DNA from: Actinophytocola sp963729115
GTDB lineage: Bacteria; Actinomycetota; Actinomycetes; Mycobacteriales; Pseudonocardiaceae
Length of the DNA: 64,000 nt
Reading direction: 5' to 3'
Assembly: GCA_963729115.1 (NCBI GenBank)
Contig: CAVSMR010000027.1
Location: forward strand, 496,001 to 560,000
The notes below the pieces were generated by a model, which had not been told where the DNA came from, did no database searches, and worked only from the letters and a program-made list of their open reading frames with translations. Of this stretch, positions 53,036-61,883 are shown in pieces. How positions within the stretch are numbered: position 1 is the stretch's first letter; each line of letters begins with the position of its first letter. A program made the translations under genes and the position numbers.

Positions 53036-53860
53036 GTGAAGTCAACCGGCACGGATCAGGTTGCTGAGCACCGCTGGGACGCCAACGGCGGCACCGGCGA
53101 TGCCACCGGTGACGCCGGCCAGGGCGTGCGCAGCGTGCAGCGCGCTATCGACATCCTCGGACTGCTCACCGAGTCACAGCCCGCCATCTCCGTGGCCGAG
53201 ATCGTCCGCGCCACCGGTCTTGCCAAGACCACGGTGATCCGGCTCGTACAGACGCTGGAACAGAACGGGCTGCTCTGGGCCACCGCCAAGGGCTACATGG
53301 CCGGCCCGAGCCTGTGGCGCTGGGCGCACCTGGCCCGAGGCAGCTGGGAACTGCCACCGGAGACCAAGGATCTGATGCGCGGTCTCGCGCAGCGTCAGCG
53401 CGAAACCGTCAACCTCTATGTCGCGCGCGACATCTACCGGGTGTGCGTCGCACAGCAGGAGAGCCCGCAGCCACTGCGCCATGTCGTGCACGTGGGAGAC
53501 GAGCTCCCGTTGTGGGCCGGCGCCTCGTCGAAGATCCTGCTGCGCAACTCCGACGACACGCACGTCGCCCGGGTCGCCAAGAGCTCTCCCTACGGGCAGG
53601 ACTACGTCGACTCGCTGCGCGCGCAGATCGAGGAAGCCGCGGCACGGGGATACGCGTTCAGTCACGGCGAGCGCGAGACCGGGCTGTCGGCGGTCGCCGT
53701 CCCGGTCATCGGCCGCGCCGGCGCGGTGATCGCCGCGCTGTCGCTGAGCGGACCGACCGTGCGCTTCCCCGACGAGCGGCTCAAGGAGTTCGTCGACGCC
53801 CTCGCGGAGGTGTCGGCCCACATGACCGAGCGGGGATTCGACCACCCATTCCGGATGTAG
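53036..53860 (+). CDS. IclR family transcriptional regulator
   Basis: About 274 residues. The N-terminal winged helix (SVQRAIDILGLL, ISVAEIVRATGLAKTTVIRLV) is followed by the IclR effector-binding domain (ARGYAFSHGERETGLSAVAVPV). GTG at 53036 follows GGAGGGG; GTG 53012 is also in frame. IclR proteins often control aromatic or hydroaromatic catabolism (PcaR, PobR types). It sits between two divergent catabolic operons and likely controls both. Confidence 0.9.
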   Translation: MKSTGTDQVAEHRWDANGGTGDATGDAGQGVRSVQRAIDILGLLTESQPAISVAEIVRATGLAKTTVIRLVQTLEQNGLLWATAKGYMAGPSLWRWAHLARGSWELPPETKDLMRGLAQRQRETVNLYVARDIYRVCVAQQESPQPLRHVVHVGDELPLWAGASSKILLRNSDDTHVARVAKSSPYGQDYVDSLRAQIEEAAARGYAFSHGERETGLSAVAVPVIGRAGAVIAALSLSGPTVRFPDERLKEFVDALAEVSAHMTERGFDHPFRM

Positions 53861-53920
53861 CCGCCGGGCTCCTTTCGGGCGAAATTCTGTTCTGCGTGTC
53901 ATCGCAGAAGGGGTAGACGC

Positions 53921-55165
53921 ATGGAAAAATCGCCGCTCCACGGTATCCGCGTACTCGACCTGACCAACGTGCTGGCCGGCCCTTACTGCAGCTACCAGCT
54001 GATGTTGTTCGGCGCGGAGGTCGTGAAGGTCGAGGTTCCGGGGTCGGGTGACCTCGCCCGTCACCTGGGCCCGGACGCGGAGCTGAACGGTGCCGGAATC
54101 GGTGCGTCGTTCCTCGCGCAGAATGCCGGCAAGAAATCGATCGAGCTCGACCTGAAGGACCCCGAACAGCGCGCGCAGTTCGAGGATCTCGTTCGTGGCG
54201 CCGACGTGCTCCTCGAGAACTTCCGCGCGGGCGTCCTCGCCCGGCTGGGCTTCGACTGGGCGCACCTGCGCGACCTCAACCCACTGCTGGTGTACTGCGC
54301 CATCTCGGGTTTCGGCCAGACCGGCCCCATGAGCCAGGCGCCTGCCTACGACCAGATCATCCAGGGCCTGTCCGGAATGATGAGCATCACCGGCACCGAA
54401 CAGACCGCACCGCTGCGGGTCGGCTTCCCCGTCTGTGACACCGTCGGCGGGCTCATGGCCGCCCTGTCCATCACGTCCGCGCTCGTCGGCCGTGGGCAGA
54501 CCGGCGAAGGGTGCTACCTGGACCTGTCGATGCTCGAGGCGTCGATGTCGGCGATGGGCTGGGCCGTGTCGCACTACGTGATCAGCGGAGTCCGGCCGGC
54601 GCCGACCGGGCAGCAGAACGTCACCGCGGCGCCCTCGGGCACCTTCGACACCGCGGACGGCCTGCTCAACATCGCCGCCAACCGCCAGGCCCAGTTCGAG
54701 AAGCTCTGCCAGCTGCTCGAACGCACCGACCTCATGACCGACCCGCGGTTCGCCGACCGCGAGGCCCGCAAGCTCCACCGCGACGAGCTGAACGACGAGC
54801 TGAACCGCGAGCTGCGCAAGCGCACCGCCGCCGAATGGGAGGAGCTCCTGCCCGCCATCGGGGTCCCCGCCGCCCGCATCCTGTCCGTACCGCAGGCGGT
54901 CGAGTCCACCCAGCTGGCGCATCGCGGGTTCTTCACCGATGTGCCGTTCCCGAGCAGTGGCAACGGCTCTGGCGACGGCACTGGCGGTGATGGCCGCATG
55001 GTGCGCGCCAGCGGCAACGGCGTGCTGGTCAACGGTGAACCGCTCCGGCCGTCCGGGCCGCCACCCGTGCTGGGCGAGCACAACGCGGAGACACCCGAGT
55101 TCATCGCACGGTGGGCCCGCACGCGCGCCGTTCCCGTGGCCGCAGAGGACGAGCGAGCCGGATGA
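53921..55165 (+). CDS. Class III CoA-transferase (CaiB/BaiF family)
   Basis: A 414-residue enzyme. RVLDLTNVLAGPYCSYQLML and FGAEVVKVEVPGSGDLAR are the N-terminal landmarks; VGFPVCDTVGGLMAALSI holds the catalytic Asp. It moves CoA between carboxylic acids; formyl-CoA:oxalate, succinyl-CoA:citramalate and related activities share the fold. Its stop overlaps the next start by four bases. Confidence 0.9.
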   Translation: MEKSPLHGIRVLDLTNVLAGPYCSYQLMLFGAEVVKVEVPGSGDLARHLGPDAELNGAGIGASFLAQNAGKKSIELDLKDPEQRAQFEDLVRGADVLLENFRAGVLARLGFDWAHLRDLNPLLVYCAISGFGQTGPMSQAPAYDQIIQGLSGMMSITGTEQTAPLRVGFPVCDTVGGLMAALSITSALVGRGQTGEGCYLDLSMLEASMSAMGWAVSHYVISGVRPAPTGQQNVTAAPSGTFDTADGLLNIAANRQAQFEKLCQLLERTDLMTDPRFADREARKLHRDELNDELNRELRKRTAAEWEELLPAIGVPAARILSVPQAVESTQLAHRGFFTDVPFPSSGNGSGDGTGGDGRMVRASGNGVLVNGEPLRPSGPPPVLGEHNAETPEFIARWARTRAVPVAAEDERAG

Positions 55166-55992
55166 GCGCGAACACCGAGTCCGCCGACTGGTGGGCCACC
55201 AGCATCATCCGGATGGAACCCGGCGTGATCGAGCTGCGCGGCATGCCGGTGCAGGACCTCATCGGCTCAGCCGGGTTCGTCTCCACGATCTGGCTGCTGG
55301 TGCGCGGCGAGCTGCCCGATCCCCGGCAGGCGCGGCTACTGGAGGCGGCCATGGTCGCGTCCGTCGACCACGGTCCGCAGGCACCGTCGATCGCGATCGC
55401 CCGGATGACGGCCACCTGCGGTGTCGGGCTCAACAACGCCATGGCATCCGGGGTCAACGCGCTCGGCGACTCGCACGGCGGCGCGGGCCAGCAGTGCGTC
55501 GAGCTCCTGTCCGAGATCGTGTCCCTTGAGGACAGTGGGCTCGGTGTCGAGGAGGCCGCCCGGCAGGTGGTCGCGAGCCACCGCTACGTCCCCGGCTTCG
55601 GGCACCGGTTCCATCCGGTGGATCCGCGTCGCGACCCGCTGCTCGCCCTGGTCGACGGCGCCGTCGACGACGGCGTGGTCCCCGGCCGGCACGCCCGGGC
55701 CGCGCGCGCGGTCGAGAGCGTGCTCAACGAGGGCCGCAGCAAACCCGTGCCGATGAACATCGACGGCGCCACCGCGGTGATCTACGCCGAGCTGGGCTTC
55801 CCGCCGCCGCTGGCCCGCGGCCTGTTCGTGCTCAGCAGGAGCGTGGGAATCCTGGCGCATGCCTGGGAGGAGACCACCCAGGGCCAGCGCAACAAGGGCC
55901 CGATCCCACGGTCGATCCTCCCGACCCACCGAGGAGACACCCCTGATGCAGCTGGCGATCCTGCACGGACCGAACCTCAACCGCCTGGGTGA
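55162..55992 (+). CDS. Small citrate synthase-like protein (citryl-CoA lyase type)
   Basis: A 276-residue protein, shorter than citrate synthases (about 370-430) and close to stand-alone citryl-CoA lyase-like members. ELRGMPVQDLIGS begins the family pattern. NALGDSHGGAGQQCVELL and PGFGHRFHPVDPR carry the conserved His residues, and ILAHAWEETTQG the late motif. It probably cleaves or forms a 3-hydroxyacyl-CoA. It follows the CoA-transferase with overlap and extends 47 bases into the next gene, an unusually long overlap. Confidence 0.82.
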   Translation: MSANTESADWWATSIIRMEPGVIELRGMPVQDLIGSAGFVSTIWLLVRGELPDPRQARLLEAAMVASVDHGPQAPSIAIARMTATCGVGLNNAMASGVNALGDSHGGAGQQCVELLSEIVSLEDSGLGVEEAARQVVASHRYVPGFGHRFHPVDPRRDPLLALVDGAVDDGVVPGRHARAARAVESVLNEGRSKPVPMNIDGATAVIYAELGFPPPLARGLFVLSRSVGILAHAWEETTQGQRNKGPIPRSILPTHRGDTPDAAGDPARTEPQPPG

Positions 55993-56392
55993 ACGCCGGC
56001 CCGACAAGTACGGAGTCGCCACCCTCGACGAGATCACCGCGGACGTCGACGCCACCGCGGTGCGGCTGGACGTGACCGCCCGGCACTTCCAGTCCAACCA
56101 CGAGGGCGCGCTGACCGAGTGGATCCACGACCGGTATGCCGACATCGACGGCTACGTGGTCAACCCCGCCGGCCTGGCCTCGTACGGCTACGCGTGGCTC
56201 GACGCTCTGCGCGACACCGACCGCCCGTTCGCCGTCGTGCACATCTCCCAGTGGCACGCCTGGGATGGTCGCGATCGGACGGACATCTTCGCGAAGGACG
56301 CGACCGTGTACCTAGCCGGCGGCGGCTGGCGTGGCTATTCCCTCGCGCTGGAAGCCCTCGTGCACCACCTCCGCAACCGCCCACACCTTTGA
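55946..56392 (+). CDS. Type II 3-dehydroquinate dehydratase-like protein with altered active site
   Basis: A 148-residue AroQ-fold protein. LAILHGPNLNRLGERRPDKY, HFQSNHEGALTEWIHDRY and GGGWRGYSLALEALV match the family. Tyr22, the Arg17/18 pair, Asn73 and His99 are kept. The partner His (M. tuberculosis His81) aligns with Ser79, Glu99 with Val97, and the substrate-binding Arg108 and Arg112 positions with Trp106 and Asp110. The reaction may therefore differ from dehydroquinate dehydration. GAGGAGA precedes the ATG. It is the last gene of the IclR operon. Confidence 0.82.
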   Translation: MQLAILHGPNLNRLGERRPDKYGVATLDEITADVDATAVRLDVTARHFQSNHEGALTEWIHDRYADIDGYVVNPAGLASYGYAWLDALRDTDRPFAVVHISQWHAWDGRDRTDIFAKDATVYLAGGGWRGYSLALEALVHHLRNRPHL

Positions 56393-56426
56393 GTCGGCAC
56401 GGACCGAGCGTATTGACTCACCTACG

Positions 56427-56444
56427 GGACGTTGACAAACGTCC
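56427..56444 (+). terminator. Intrinsic terminator of the IclR operon
   Basis: GGACGTT and AACGTCC form 7-base arms around GACA, followed by TCATTTGTTT. It lies 35 bases past the stop at 56392. Confidence 0.65.
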
Positions 56445-56625
56445 TCATTTGTTTCGTTCTCGCTGAATGTCAAGGGCAAAGGTATAGAATTCTGATTTGA
56501 GGACCAGGAGGTCGCCGCAGCAGCGGCCCCGGCCCCCACAGCTGGCTCGACGCCAGGTCGCCGATCACCTGTCACCACGCGTGGCGCGCGACCCCTGCCG
56601 CGTTGCAGCGCGGGAGGACTTCCTC

Positions 56626-57174
56626 ATGCCAACCATCACCGGTCACTCCATCGTCTGCCTCACTGCCTCGATCGTGCTCGTCGTGCTCGTCGGTGGGTGC
56701 GCCGGCAAGGCTGGCGACTCGAATTCGGCGACCCAAGCCAAAACCGCCGCGGTGGCGCCAACCACGACCGTCCCGCCGTTGACCGAGGAGGATCTCGCCT
56801 GGCTCGACGCCATTCCGGCAGTGAGCATGAAGGTCGAGAAGGGTCTGGCGGCGATCGTCACCCTCACCCCGTCAGCGATGACGAAGCTGGGCAACTCGCT
56901 GCGAACCTGCACTCGGGAGCTCGTGCAAGGTGTATCCGTCAGCGACCGACTGCAGCCGGCCTATGCGCTCGTCGGCGACGCGTGCAAGGCATACGACAAG
57001 GGGGCGGCGTGCTTTGCCACAGCTGCGAAAGTCGGTATCCCGTTTGCCGGATCCCCTGCTGAGAAGAAGCAGTCGAAGGCGCTGGACTGCGGCTTCGCTG
57101 CTCCAGGGGAGGGCGCCCTCCTACTTGGCGACGCAGCCAACAAGGGCGCGGAAATCAAACAGGAGACCGGCTGA
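56626..57174 (+). CDS. Lipoprotein of unknown function
   Basis: A 182-residue protein with a lipobox at Cys25 (VVLVGGC). The mature part has a Thr/Ala/Pro-rich linker and a helical domain with five Cys (TCTRELV, DACKAYDKGAACF, ALDCGF). GGGAGG precedes the ATG at 56626. A TATAGAAT-like -10 lies near 56484. No family recognised; it would be anchored to the membrane outside the cell. The hydrolase gene follows after five bases. Confidence 0.65.
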   Translation: MPTITGHSIVCLTASIVLVVLVGGCAGKAGDSNSATQAKTAAVAPTTTVPPLTEEDLAWLDAIPAVSMKVEKGLAAIVTLTPSAMTKLGNSLRTCTRELVQGVSVSDRLQPAYALVGDACKAYDKGAACFATAAKVGIPFAGSPAEKKQSKALDCGFAAPGEGALLLGDAANKGAEIKQETG

Positions 57175-57179
57175 CGGAC

Positions 57180-57968
57180 ATGGAAACGATGGATGTCGAG
57201 GGCCTGCGCATCGCCTACGAGCGCGTCGGTGCCGGCCCCGCGGTTGTGCTCCTGCATGGTTACGTGAGCGACGGCGCGACGACGTGGCGCCGCCAGTTGG
57301 CCGCGTTGTCCGGCGAGTTCACGGTGGTGGCCTGGGATGCGCCCGGCACGGGAGGATCGTCGGATCCACCGGAATCGTTCGGCATGGCCGGATACTCCGA
57401 CTGCCTCGCCGGCCTGATCGCCGGACTCGGTCTGGAGAGGCCGTTCCTGGTCGGGCTGTCGTTCGGCGGGTCGCTCGCCATCGACTTCGCCCGGCGGTAT
57501 CCCGACATCCCGAGCGGGTTGGTGTTGGCGTCTGCCTATGCGGGTTGGGCAGGGTCGCTGCCTACCGACGTGGCGGACAAGCGCCTGCGACAGGCGTTGA
57601 CGTTGGCCGAGGTGACGCCCGAGCAGTTCAGGGCGACGCTGCTGCCGACGATGTTCACCGACGGAACGGCATCGGCTGTGCTCGACGACTTCGGTGCCAG
57701 CATGCTCGCGTTCCACCCGGCCGGGTTCCGGGCCATGGCGCTGGCCTCGGCCGCAGACCTGCGCGACGCACTCTCACAGGTGCGGGTGCCGACGCTGCTG
57801 GTGTACGGCGACAATGACGTCCGCGCACCGCTGGAGGTGGCTCACCGCCTGCACGCGGAGATCCGCGGCTCCACGCTCGTCGTCCTGCCCGGTGTCGGCC
57901 ACGTGTGCAACGTCGAAGCACCGGACGAGTTCAACACCGTCGTACGCGAGTTTCTTCGCGACTCGTGA
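57180..57968 (+). CDS. Alpha/beta hydrolase
   Basis: A 262-residue hydrolase. VVLLHGYVSDG is the oxyanion-hole His-Gly segment, VGLSFGGSLAIDFA holds the nucleophile Ser, YGDNDVRAPLEV the Asp and GVGHVCNVEAP the His. It resembles ester or C-C hydrolases of the MhpC type. It is in one unit with the lipoprotein gene. Substrate unknown. Confidence 0.9.
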   Translation: METMDVEGLRIAYERVGAGPAVVLLHGYVSDGATTWRRQLAALSGEFTVVAWDAPGTGGSSDPPESFGMAGYSDCLAGLIAGLGLERPFLVGLSFGGSLAIDFARRYPDIPSGLVLASAYAGWAGSLPTDVADKRLRQALTLAEVTPEQFRATLLPTMFTDGTASAVLDDFGASMLAFHPAGFRAMALASAADLRDALSQVRVPTLLVYGDNDVRAPLEVAHRLHAEIRGSTLVVLPGVGHVCNVEAPDEFNTVVREFLRDS

Positions 57969-57981
57969 CGGCCGAGACGGC

Positions 57982-58965
57982 TCAGGGGTGGAGCGTGGCC
58001 AGTTCGCCGCGCGGACCGGTCAAGGTCTCCGCGTGTTCCGTGGCCGTCGTGATCCGGTCCAGCAGGTCCCAGTAGGCGTGCTTGTCCGTCCACTCCAGCG
58101 GAATCAGCGTGATCCTGGCGGCACAGACGCGGAGGAGCACGGCGGCACGGGTCACCGTTCGCGGCGGGGTATCAGTGTCGGGAAGGTCGCGTAGCAGGGC
58201 CTCGTGCGCGGCGCGGGCCTGCGTGCTCGGGTCCCCGGTCTCGTGCGGTTCCCGCACCAGGTCGGCCGGCCGTTCCAGCGTCAGCGCGGCCAGGACGGCC
58301 AGCGCCGCGCGGACGACCGCACTGTTGACCGGTTCGTCCTCAGCCGCCCACGACGTGGCGGTGACGGCGACCGCGACCTGGCCGGAGAGCATGACGACCA
58401 CCCGGACCAGCCGGTCGAGCAGGGAGTGGTCCACGTCGTCGGCGACGATCCGTAGCTCCAGGCGGAACTCGTCGAGCGCGCGCAGCACCGGACGCCGGTC
58501 CTCGCCGCCGAGCCCGCCGCTCTCGCGGAGGCGGTCGAGGACGCGTCGCGCGGTGTCGCGGGGCAGGCCGAGCAGCTGGGCGACGTCGCCCAGCGGGAGG
58601 ACGGCGAGCGCGTCGGCCGCGCCGGGTGCGGACACCCCGTCCCGCACCGCCGCCTGGTCGCCGCCGGTCAGCAGCCGGAGCTGGGCCTTGACCATGTCGA
58701 GCAGTTCGTCGAGGTCGGCGACCACGTCGGCGAAGGCCCGCTTCGCGGCGCGACGGTCGGACCGCCGCAGTGCCGCCGAGCGCGCCTCCTCGTGCTCGAG
58801 CAGTCGCCGCAGGGGCGATGGTGGCGCGTCGGCGGGGACGTCGTCCGCGACCTGCTCGGCGGCTGGCTCCTCGGGGTCCTGAAGGAGGAAGACCCGATCA
58901 CCCGGGGTCGGCTCGCTGCCTGGGGGCGGCTTGCCGCCCGGCACCGGCTTCGACTGGTAGCCCAT
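57982..58965 (-). CDS. Hypothetical protein of 327 residues
   Basis: No family recognised. The first 60 residues are acidic and Pro-rich, then a charged helical stretch (RRSDRRAAKRAFADVVADLD) and a helix-turn-helix-like segment (LGDVAQLLGLPRDTARRVLD and RLRESG, about residues 118-145). The second half is Leu/Val-rich helical sequence with no clear membrane span. It is convergent with the hydrolase gene, with 13 bases between, and divergent from the next gene. Confidence 0.65.
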   Translation of the reverse strand: MGYQSKPVPGGKPPPGSEPTPGDRVFLLQDPEEPAAEQVADDVPADAPPSPLRRLLEHEEARSAALRRSDRRAAKRAFADVVADLDELLDMVKAQLRLLTGGDQAAVRDGVSAPGAADALAVLPLGDVAQLLGLPRDTARRVLDRLRESGGLGGEDRRPVLRALDEFRLELRIVADDVDHSLLDRLVRVVVMLSGQVAVAVTATSWAAEDEPVNSAVVRAALAVLAALTLERPADLVREPHETGDPSTQARAAHEALLRDLPDTDTPPRTVTRAAVLLRVCAARITLIPLEWTDKHAYWDLLDRITTATEHAETLTGPRGELATLHP

Positions 58966-59096
58966 GACCCCCGATCACACCACACGGGGTCGGACCAGCG
59001 CCTGCCACTCCCGATCCGACCGGATCGGTCAGTCGCCGCCGGCGATCTACCGGCAGGTGATCATGCCGTCGCCGCCGGCGTTGTAACGTCCCGGCG

Positions 59097-59972
59097 GTGC
59101 ACCTACTCACCGCCCCGCAACAGGACCGGCTGCGGCGCCTGGCTCGCCGCAGCCCGGCGTTCATCGGCATGCGGGTCGTCGTCCACGACGACCATGTCGA
59201 GGTCACCCATCCCGAGTCGCTCGAGCTCGGGTTCGAGTCGCTTTCGGCGGCCCTGGCCGACACTCCGTCCGAGCAGTGGCCGGAGCTGGTCGACGAGCAC
59301 TTCCAGCGGGCCATCGCCCTCGGGACGGGGGACCGGTCCGACGTCGAGGGGCCGACCGAGGTCGTCCTGCAGCGTACGTACGTGCGCCTGGCCACCTCGG
59401 ACAGCGGGGTGGCGCAGGTGGCGTCCTACGCCGACGAGATCACCCCCGGCCTGCTCCAGGTACTCGCCTTCGACCAGCCCGACTCCATCATGATCATGAG
59501 GGACGAGGACGTACGGCGGCACGGCTTCGACCGGCTCTACGACGCCGGCCTGGAGAACCTCGCGGGGGAACTGCCGGACCAGTACCTCGAGGCCGACGGC
59601 GTCTACTACCTGCAGGGGTCGGACCACGTCGCCTCGCTGGTGCTGGTCATCCCGTGGGTGATCGAGGCCGTGACCGGGGTGGCCGACGCGCCGCACGGCG
59701 CACTCGTCGCGATGCCCGCACGCGACCAGCTCGTCTTCCACGTCATCCGGGACCGGGACACCGCCGGCGTGCTGGCGGCACTGGACGAGGTCGGGCGGCT
59801 CGCCGCCGAGTGCTACGCGAACAGCGCGCACCAGCTCAGCTCACGGGTGTACTGGTGGCGTCCCATGCCCCTGGGTGGGCTCGAGACCGTCGGGCATCAC
59901 GACGGCGCGGATGTGGTCACCTACTACTCCGACGACTTCGAGGACGTGCTCTTCACCGTGGGGCTGAGGTAG
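59097..59972 (+). CDS. Hypothetical protein of 291 residues, DUF1444-like
   Basis: GTG at 59097. The body (RLATSDSGVAQVASYADEIT, GLLQVLAFDQPDSIMIMRDE, VAMPARDQLVFHVIRDRD) alternates strands and helices and loosely resembles DUF1444/UPF0354 proteins, whose function is unknown. It is soluble, with no signal peptide. The assignment is by general pattern only. Confidence 0.55.
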   Translation: MHLLTAPQQDRLRRLARRSPAFIGMRVVVHDDHVEVTHPESLELGFESLSAALADTPSEQWPELVDEHFQRAIALGTGDRSDVEGPTEVVLQRTYVRLATSDSGVAQVASYADEITPGLLQVLAFDQPDSIMIMRDEDVRRHGFDRLYDAGLENLAGELPDQYLEADGVYYLQGSDHVASLVLVIPWVIEAVTGVADAPHGALVAMPARDQLVFHVIRDRDTAGVLAALDEVGRLAAECYANSAHQLSSRVYWWRPMPLGGLETVGHHDGADVVTYYSDDFEDVLFTVGLR

Positions 59973-60363
59973 GGACGAGAAGGGCAGGCGGATTTGTCCG
60001 GCGGGTTCGAGACGTTTGCTCAGGGAAAGGTTTTCGTGCGGCCATACATAGTCGTTCACGCATTCCCGGCAAGCCGCGATGCGCCGTTCGCTCCGATTGT
60101 CGTGCCGGACAGCCGAGACGACTGAGCCACTGGAACCATTCCGCATTGTTCCCGCCCGTCCGTGGCGCCTCACGGCTTCGGGAGAACGACTGCGCTTCGC
60201 GGGTGGCGCCGGCGATCGTCGTTGCGCAAGAATCCCGCGAAACCGAAAGCCGTCCGGCCGCGTCAAAGCGCGGCAAAGACTTCGTCAAGGGCCGAGCGGA
60301 GGCCAGGTGGCGGTCGACCGGGGGACGCGCAGCCGGCGTACCACTGCGCTGACCTGTGGCGTC
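59973..60363. other. 391-base gap without a gene
   Basis: No frame looks coding. The sequence is locally less GC-rich (for example near 60020-60060 and 60225-60250) and should contain the promoter of the type VII substrate cassette. Confidence 0.5.
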
Positions 60364-60747
60364 ATGGCCGAGATCCTGCTCGGCACGACCCTTGTGGTCT
60401 GGCTCGGCAGTTCCGCCGCGGCCGGCACCGCCGCGTTCGGCCGCCCTGGCTCGGTCGCGGTCGTCGGCGGCGCGATGATCGTCCTGATCGTGGCGATGGT
60501 GGTGGCCACGATCCCCGCGCGGTTGGCGCGCGCGACTCTCGTGACGGTTGTCTCCCTGCTCTTCCTCGTTTTCGCGGCAGTCGTGGTGCTCGCGATCTCC
60601 GCATTGGGAAGCGAGCCCGGTCCGGCATTCCTGCTCGTTGTCGGCTGGGTGCTCGCCGTCCCGGTCGCCACGCACATCACGCGCGCGGCCGGCACGCTCC
60701 CACACAATGACGGCCCCCCACACAGAGATGACAGAGGTAGACGTTGA
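60364..60747 (+). CDS. Small membrane protein of the type VII cassette
   Basis: A 127-residue protein with four hydrophobic helices (ILLGTTLVVWLGSSAAAGTA, VAVVGGAMIVLIVAMVVATI, TLVTVVSLLFLVFAAVVVLA, PAFLLVVGWVLAVPVATHI) and a polar tail. Its stop overlaps the TTG of the YbaB gene. The start could be further upstream. No family recognised. Confidence 0.6.
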   Translation: MAEILLGTTLVVWLGSSAAAGTAAFGRPGSVAVVGGAMIVLIVAMVVATIPARLARATLVTVVSLLFLVFAAVVVLAISALGSEPGPAFLLVVGWVLAVPVATHITRAAGTLPHNDGPPHRDDRGRR

Positions 60748-61466
60748 CCGACGACCTGACCGCGCAGTTCGCCCGGATGCAGAACTACACAGCAGCATTA
60801 CGCCACCTGCTCTCCGACGCGCAGGAACTGGCGCCCCACGAATCTTCGGGCACCGACCGCACCGGCGTGGTACAGGTCGTTCTGGGGTCAGACGGCTTGC
60901 CCAAAACCGTACGGGTAGACCCGTCGTGGGAGCGGGCAATTGATCCGGCCGGGGTCGGGTCCGCGGTCATGGAAGCGTTTCAGACCGCTGTCAAGGAGCG
61001 CATGGACGTCTGGACCGAGGCCCTCGCCGAGGACGGGTTCCAGGACCGCGTGGACGAGATGAAACGGGGCAAGGCGCCGGAGAGCCGCATTCCAGCAATG
61101 TTCCGCAAGCCGGTCCCGGACGTGGCCCCGCGACCCATCGGCGCGGTCGCCGAGGACATGTTCGTGGCGTTCGACAAGGCGCGGACCAGCCCACCGTCCA
61201 ACGACCCCACCGCGGGTGCCGACCGGAGCGGGAAGGTCACGATCACGTTGTCCACCACCGCACTCACCGCGTGCACGGTGGACGCCGAGTGGGCCGAGGA
61301 TCAGCCGGGAACCACCATCGCCGAGGCGCTCGGCGAAGCCCTGCAGGCCGCCAAGCGCGAGCTCGCCCAGAGCGACGCCGATCGCGCGGACTCGGCAGGC
61401 GGCCTCGACGGCTTGCTCGCCGAAACGATGGCGCTGCTCAACAACCCCGGCAGGTTCGCCGACTGA
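60744..61466 (+). CDS. YbaB/EbfC family protein
   Basis: A 240-residue protein; TTG at 60744 has AGAGG six bases upstream. Residues 1-110 match YbaB/EbfC (VVQVVLGSDGLPKTVRVDPS, AVMEAFQTAVKERM). A second, weaker repeat of the same pattern follows (VTITLSTTALTACTVDAEWA, AEALGEALQAAKREL). Such proteins accompany WXG100/EspC-like genes in actinomycete type VII loci, probably as chaperones or nucleoid proteins. Confidence 0.75.
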   Translation: MTDDLTAQFARMQNYTAALRHLLSDAQELAPHESSGTDRTGVVQVVLGSDGLPKTVRVDPSWERAIDPAGVGSAVMEAFQTAVKERMDVWTEALAEDGFQDRVDEMKRGKAPESRIPAMFRKPVPDVAPRPIGAVAEDMFVAFDKARTSPPSNDPTAGADRSGKVTITLSTTALTACTVDAEWAEDQPGTTIAEALGEALQAAKRELAQSDADRADSAGGLDGLLAETMALLNNPGRFAD

Positions 61467-61555
61467 GCCGGCCACACACGTCCGACGAGCGGGCGGACAC
61501 CGAAAAGACAGCTCAGCAGACTGCAAACCGACCGCATACAGACCCGAGGAGAATC

Positions 61556-61870
61556 ATGGCGCCACCAACAGCAGACCAGGTCACCGTCGCGACCGAGGCG
61601 TTGCGCACCGAGGCCGGAGTCTGGGACACCCAGGCCGGGTCGATGTCCGATATTCAGTCGAAGGTCGAAGGCCTGCGCCTGAATCGTGTGGAAGCCGGCC
61701 TCTTTCAGATCATCTTCGACACCTACGGTCAGGTGATCGATCAGGTGATCACAAGATCGGGCGAGGGAAACAAGGAGATGCTCGACATCGGCACGACTCT
61801 GCGCGCCGTGGCCGACACCTATGAACAGGAAGAAGCCAACAACGTCCACAAACTGAACAACATCTACTGA
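61556..61870 (+). CDS. EspC/WXG100-like type VII secretion target
   Basis: A 104-residue helical protein without signal peptide; GAGGAG precedes the ATG at 61556. TVATEALRTEAGVWDTQAGS and EMLDIGTTLRAVADTYEQEE form the helix-turn-helix hairpin, and Tyr-x-x-x-Glu (YEQEE) near the C-terminus is the type VII export signal. It is most like the EspC (type VII secretion target) family. It pairs with the next protein. Confidence 0.75.
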   Translation: MAPPTADQVTVATEALRTEAGVWDTQAGSMSDIQSKVEGLRLNRVEAGLFQIIFDTYGQVIDQVITRSGEGNKEMLDIGTTLRAVADTYEQEEANNVHKLNNIY

Positions 61871-61883
61871 GGCAGCGGATTCC

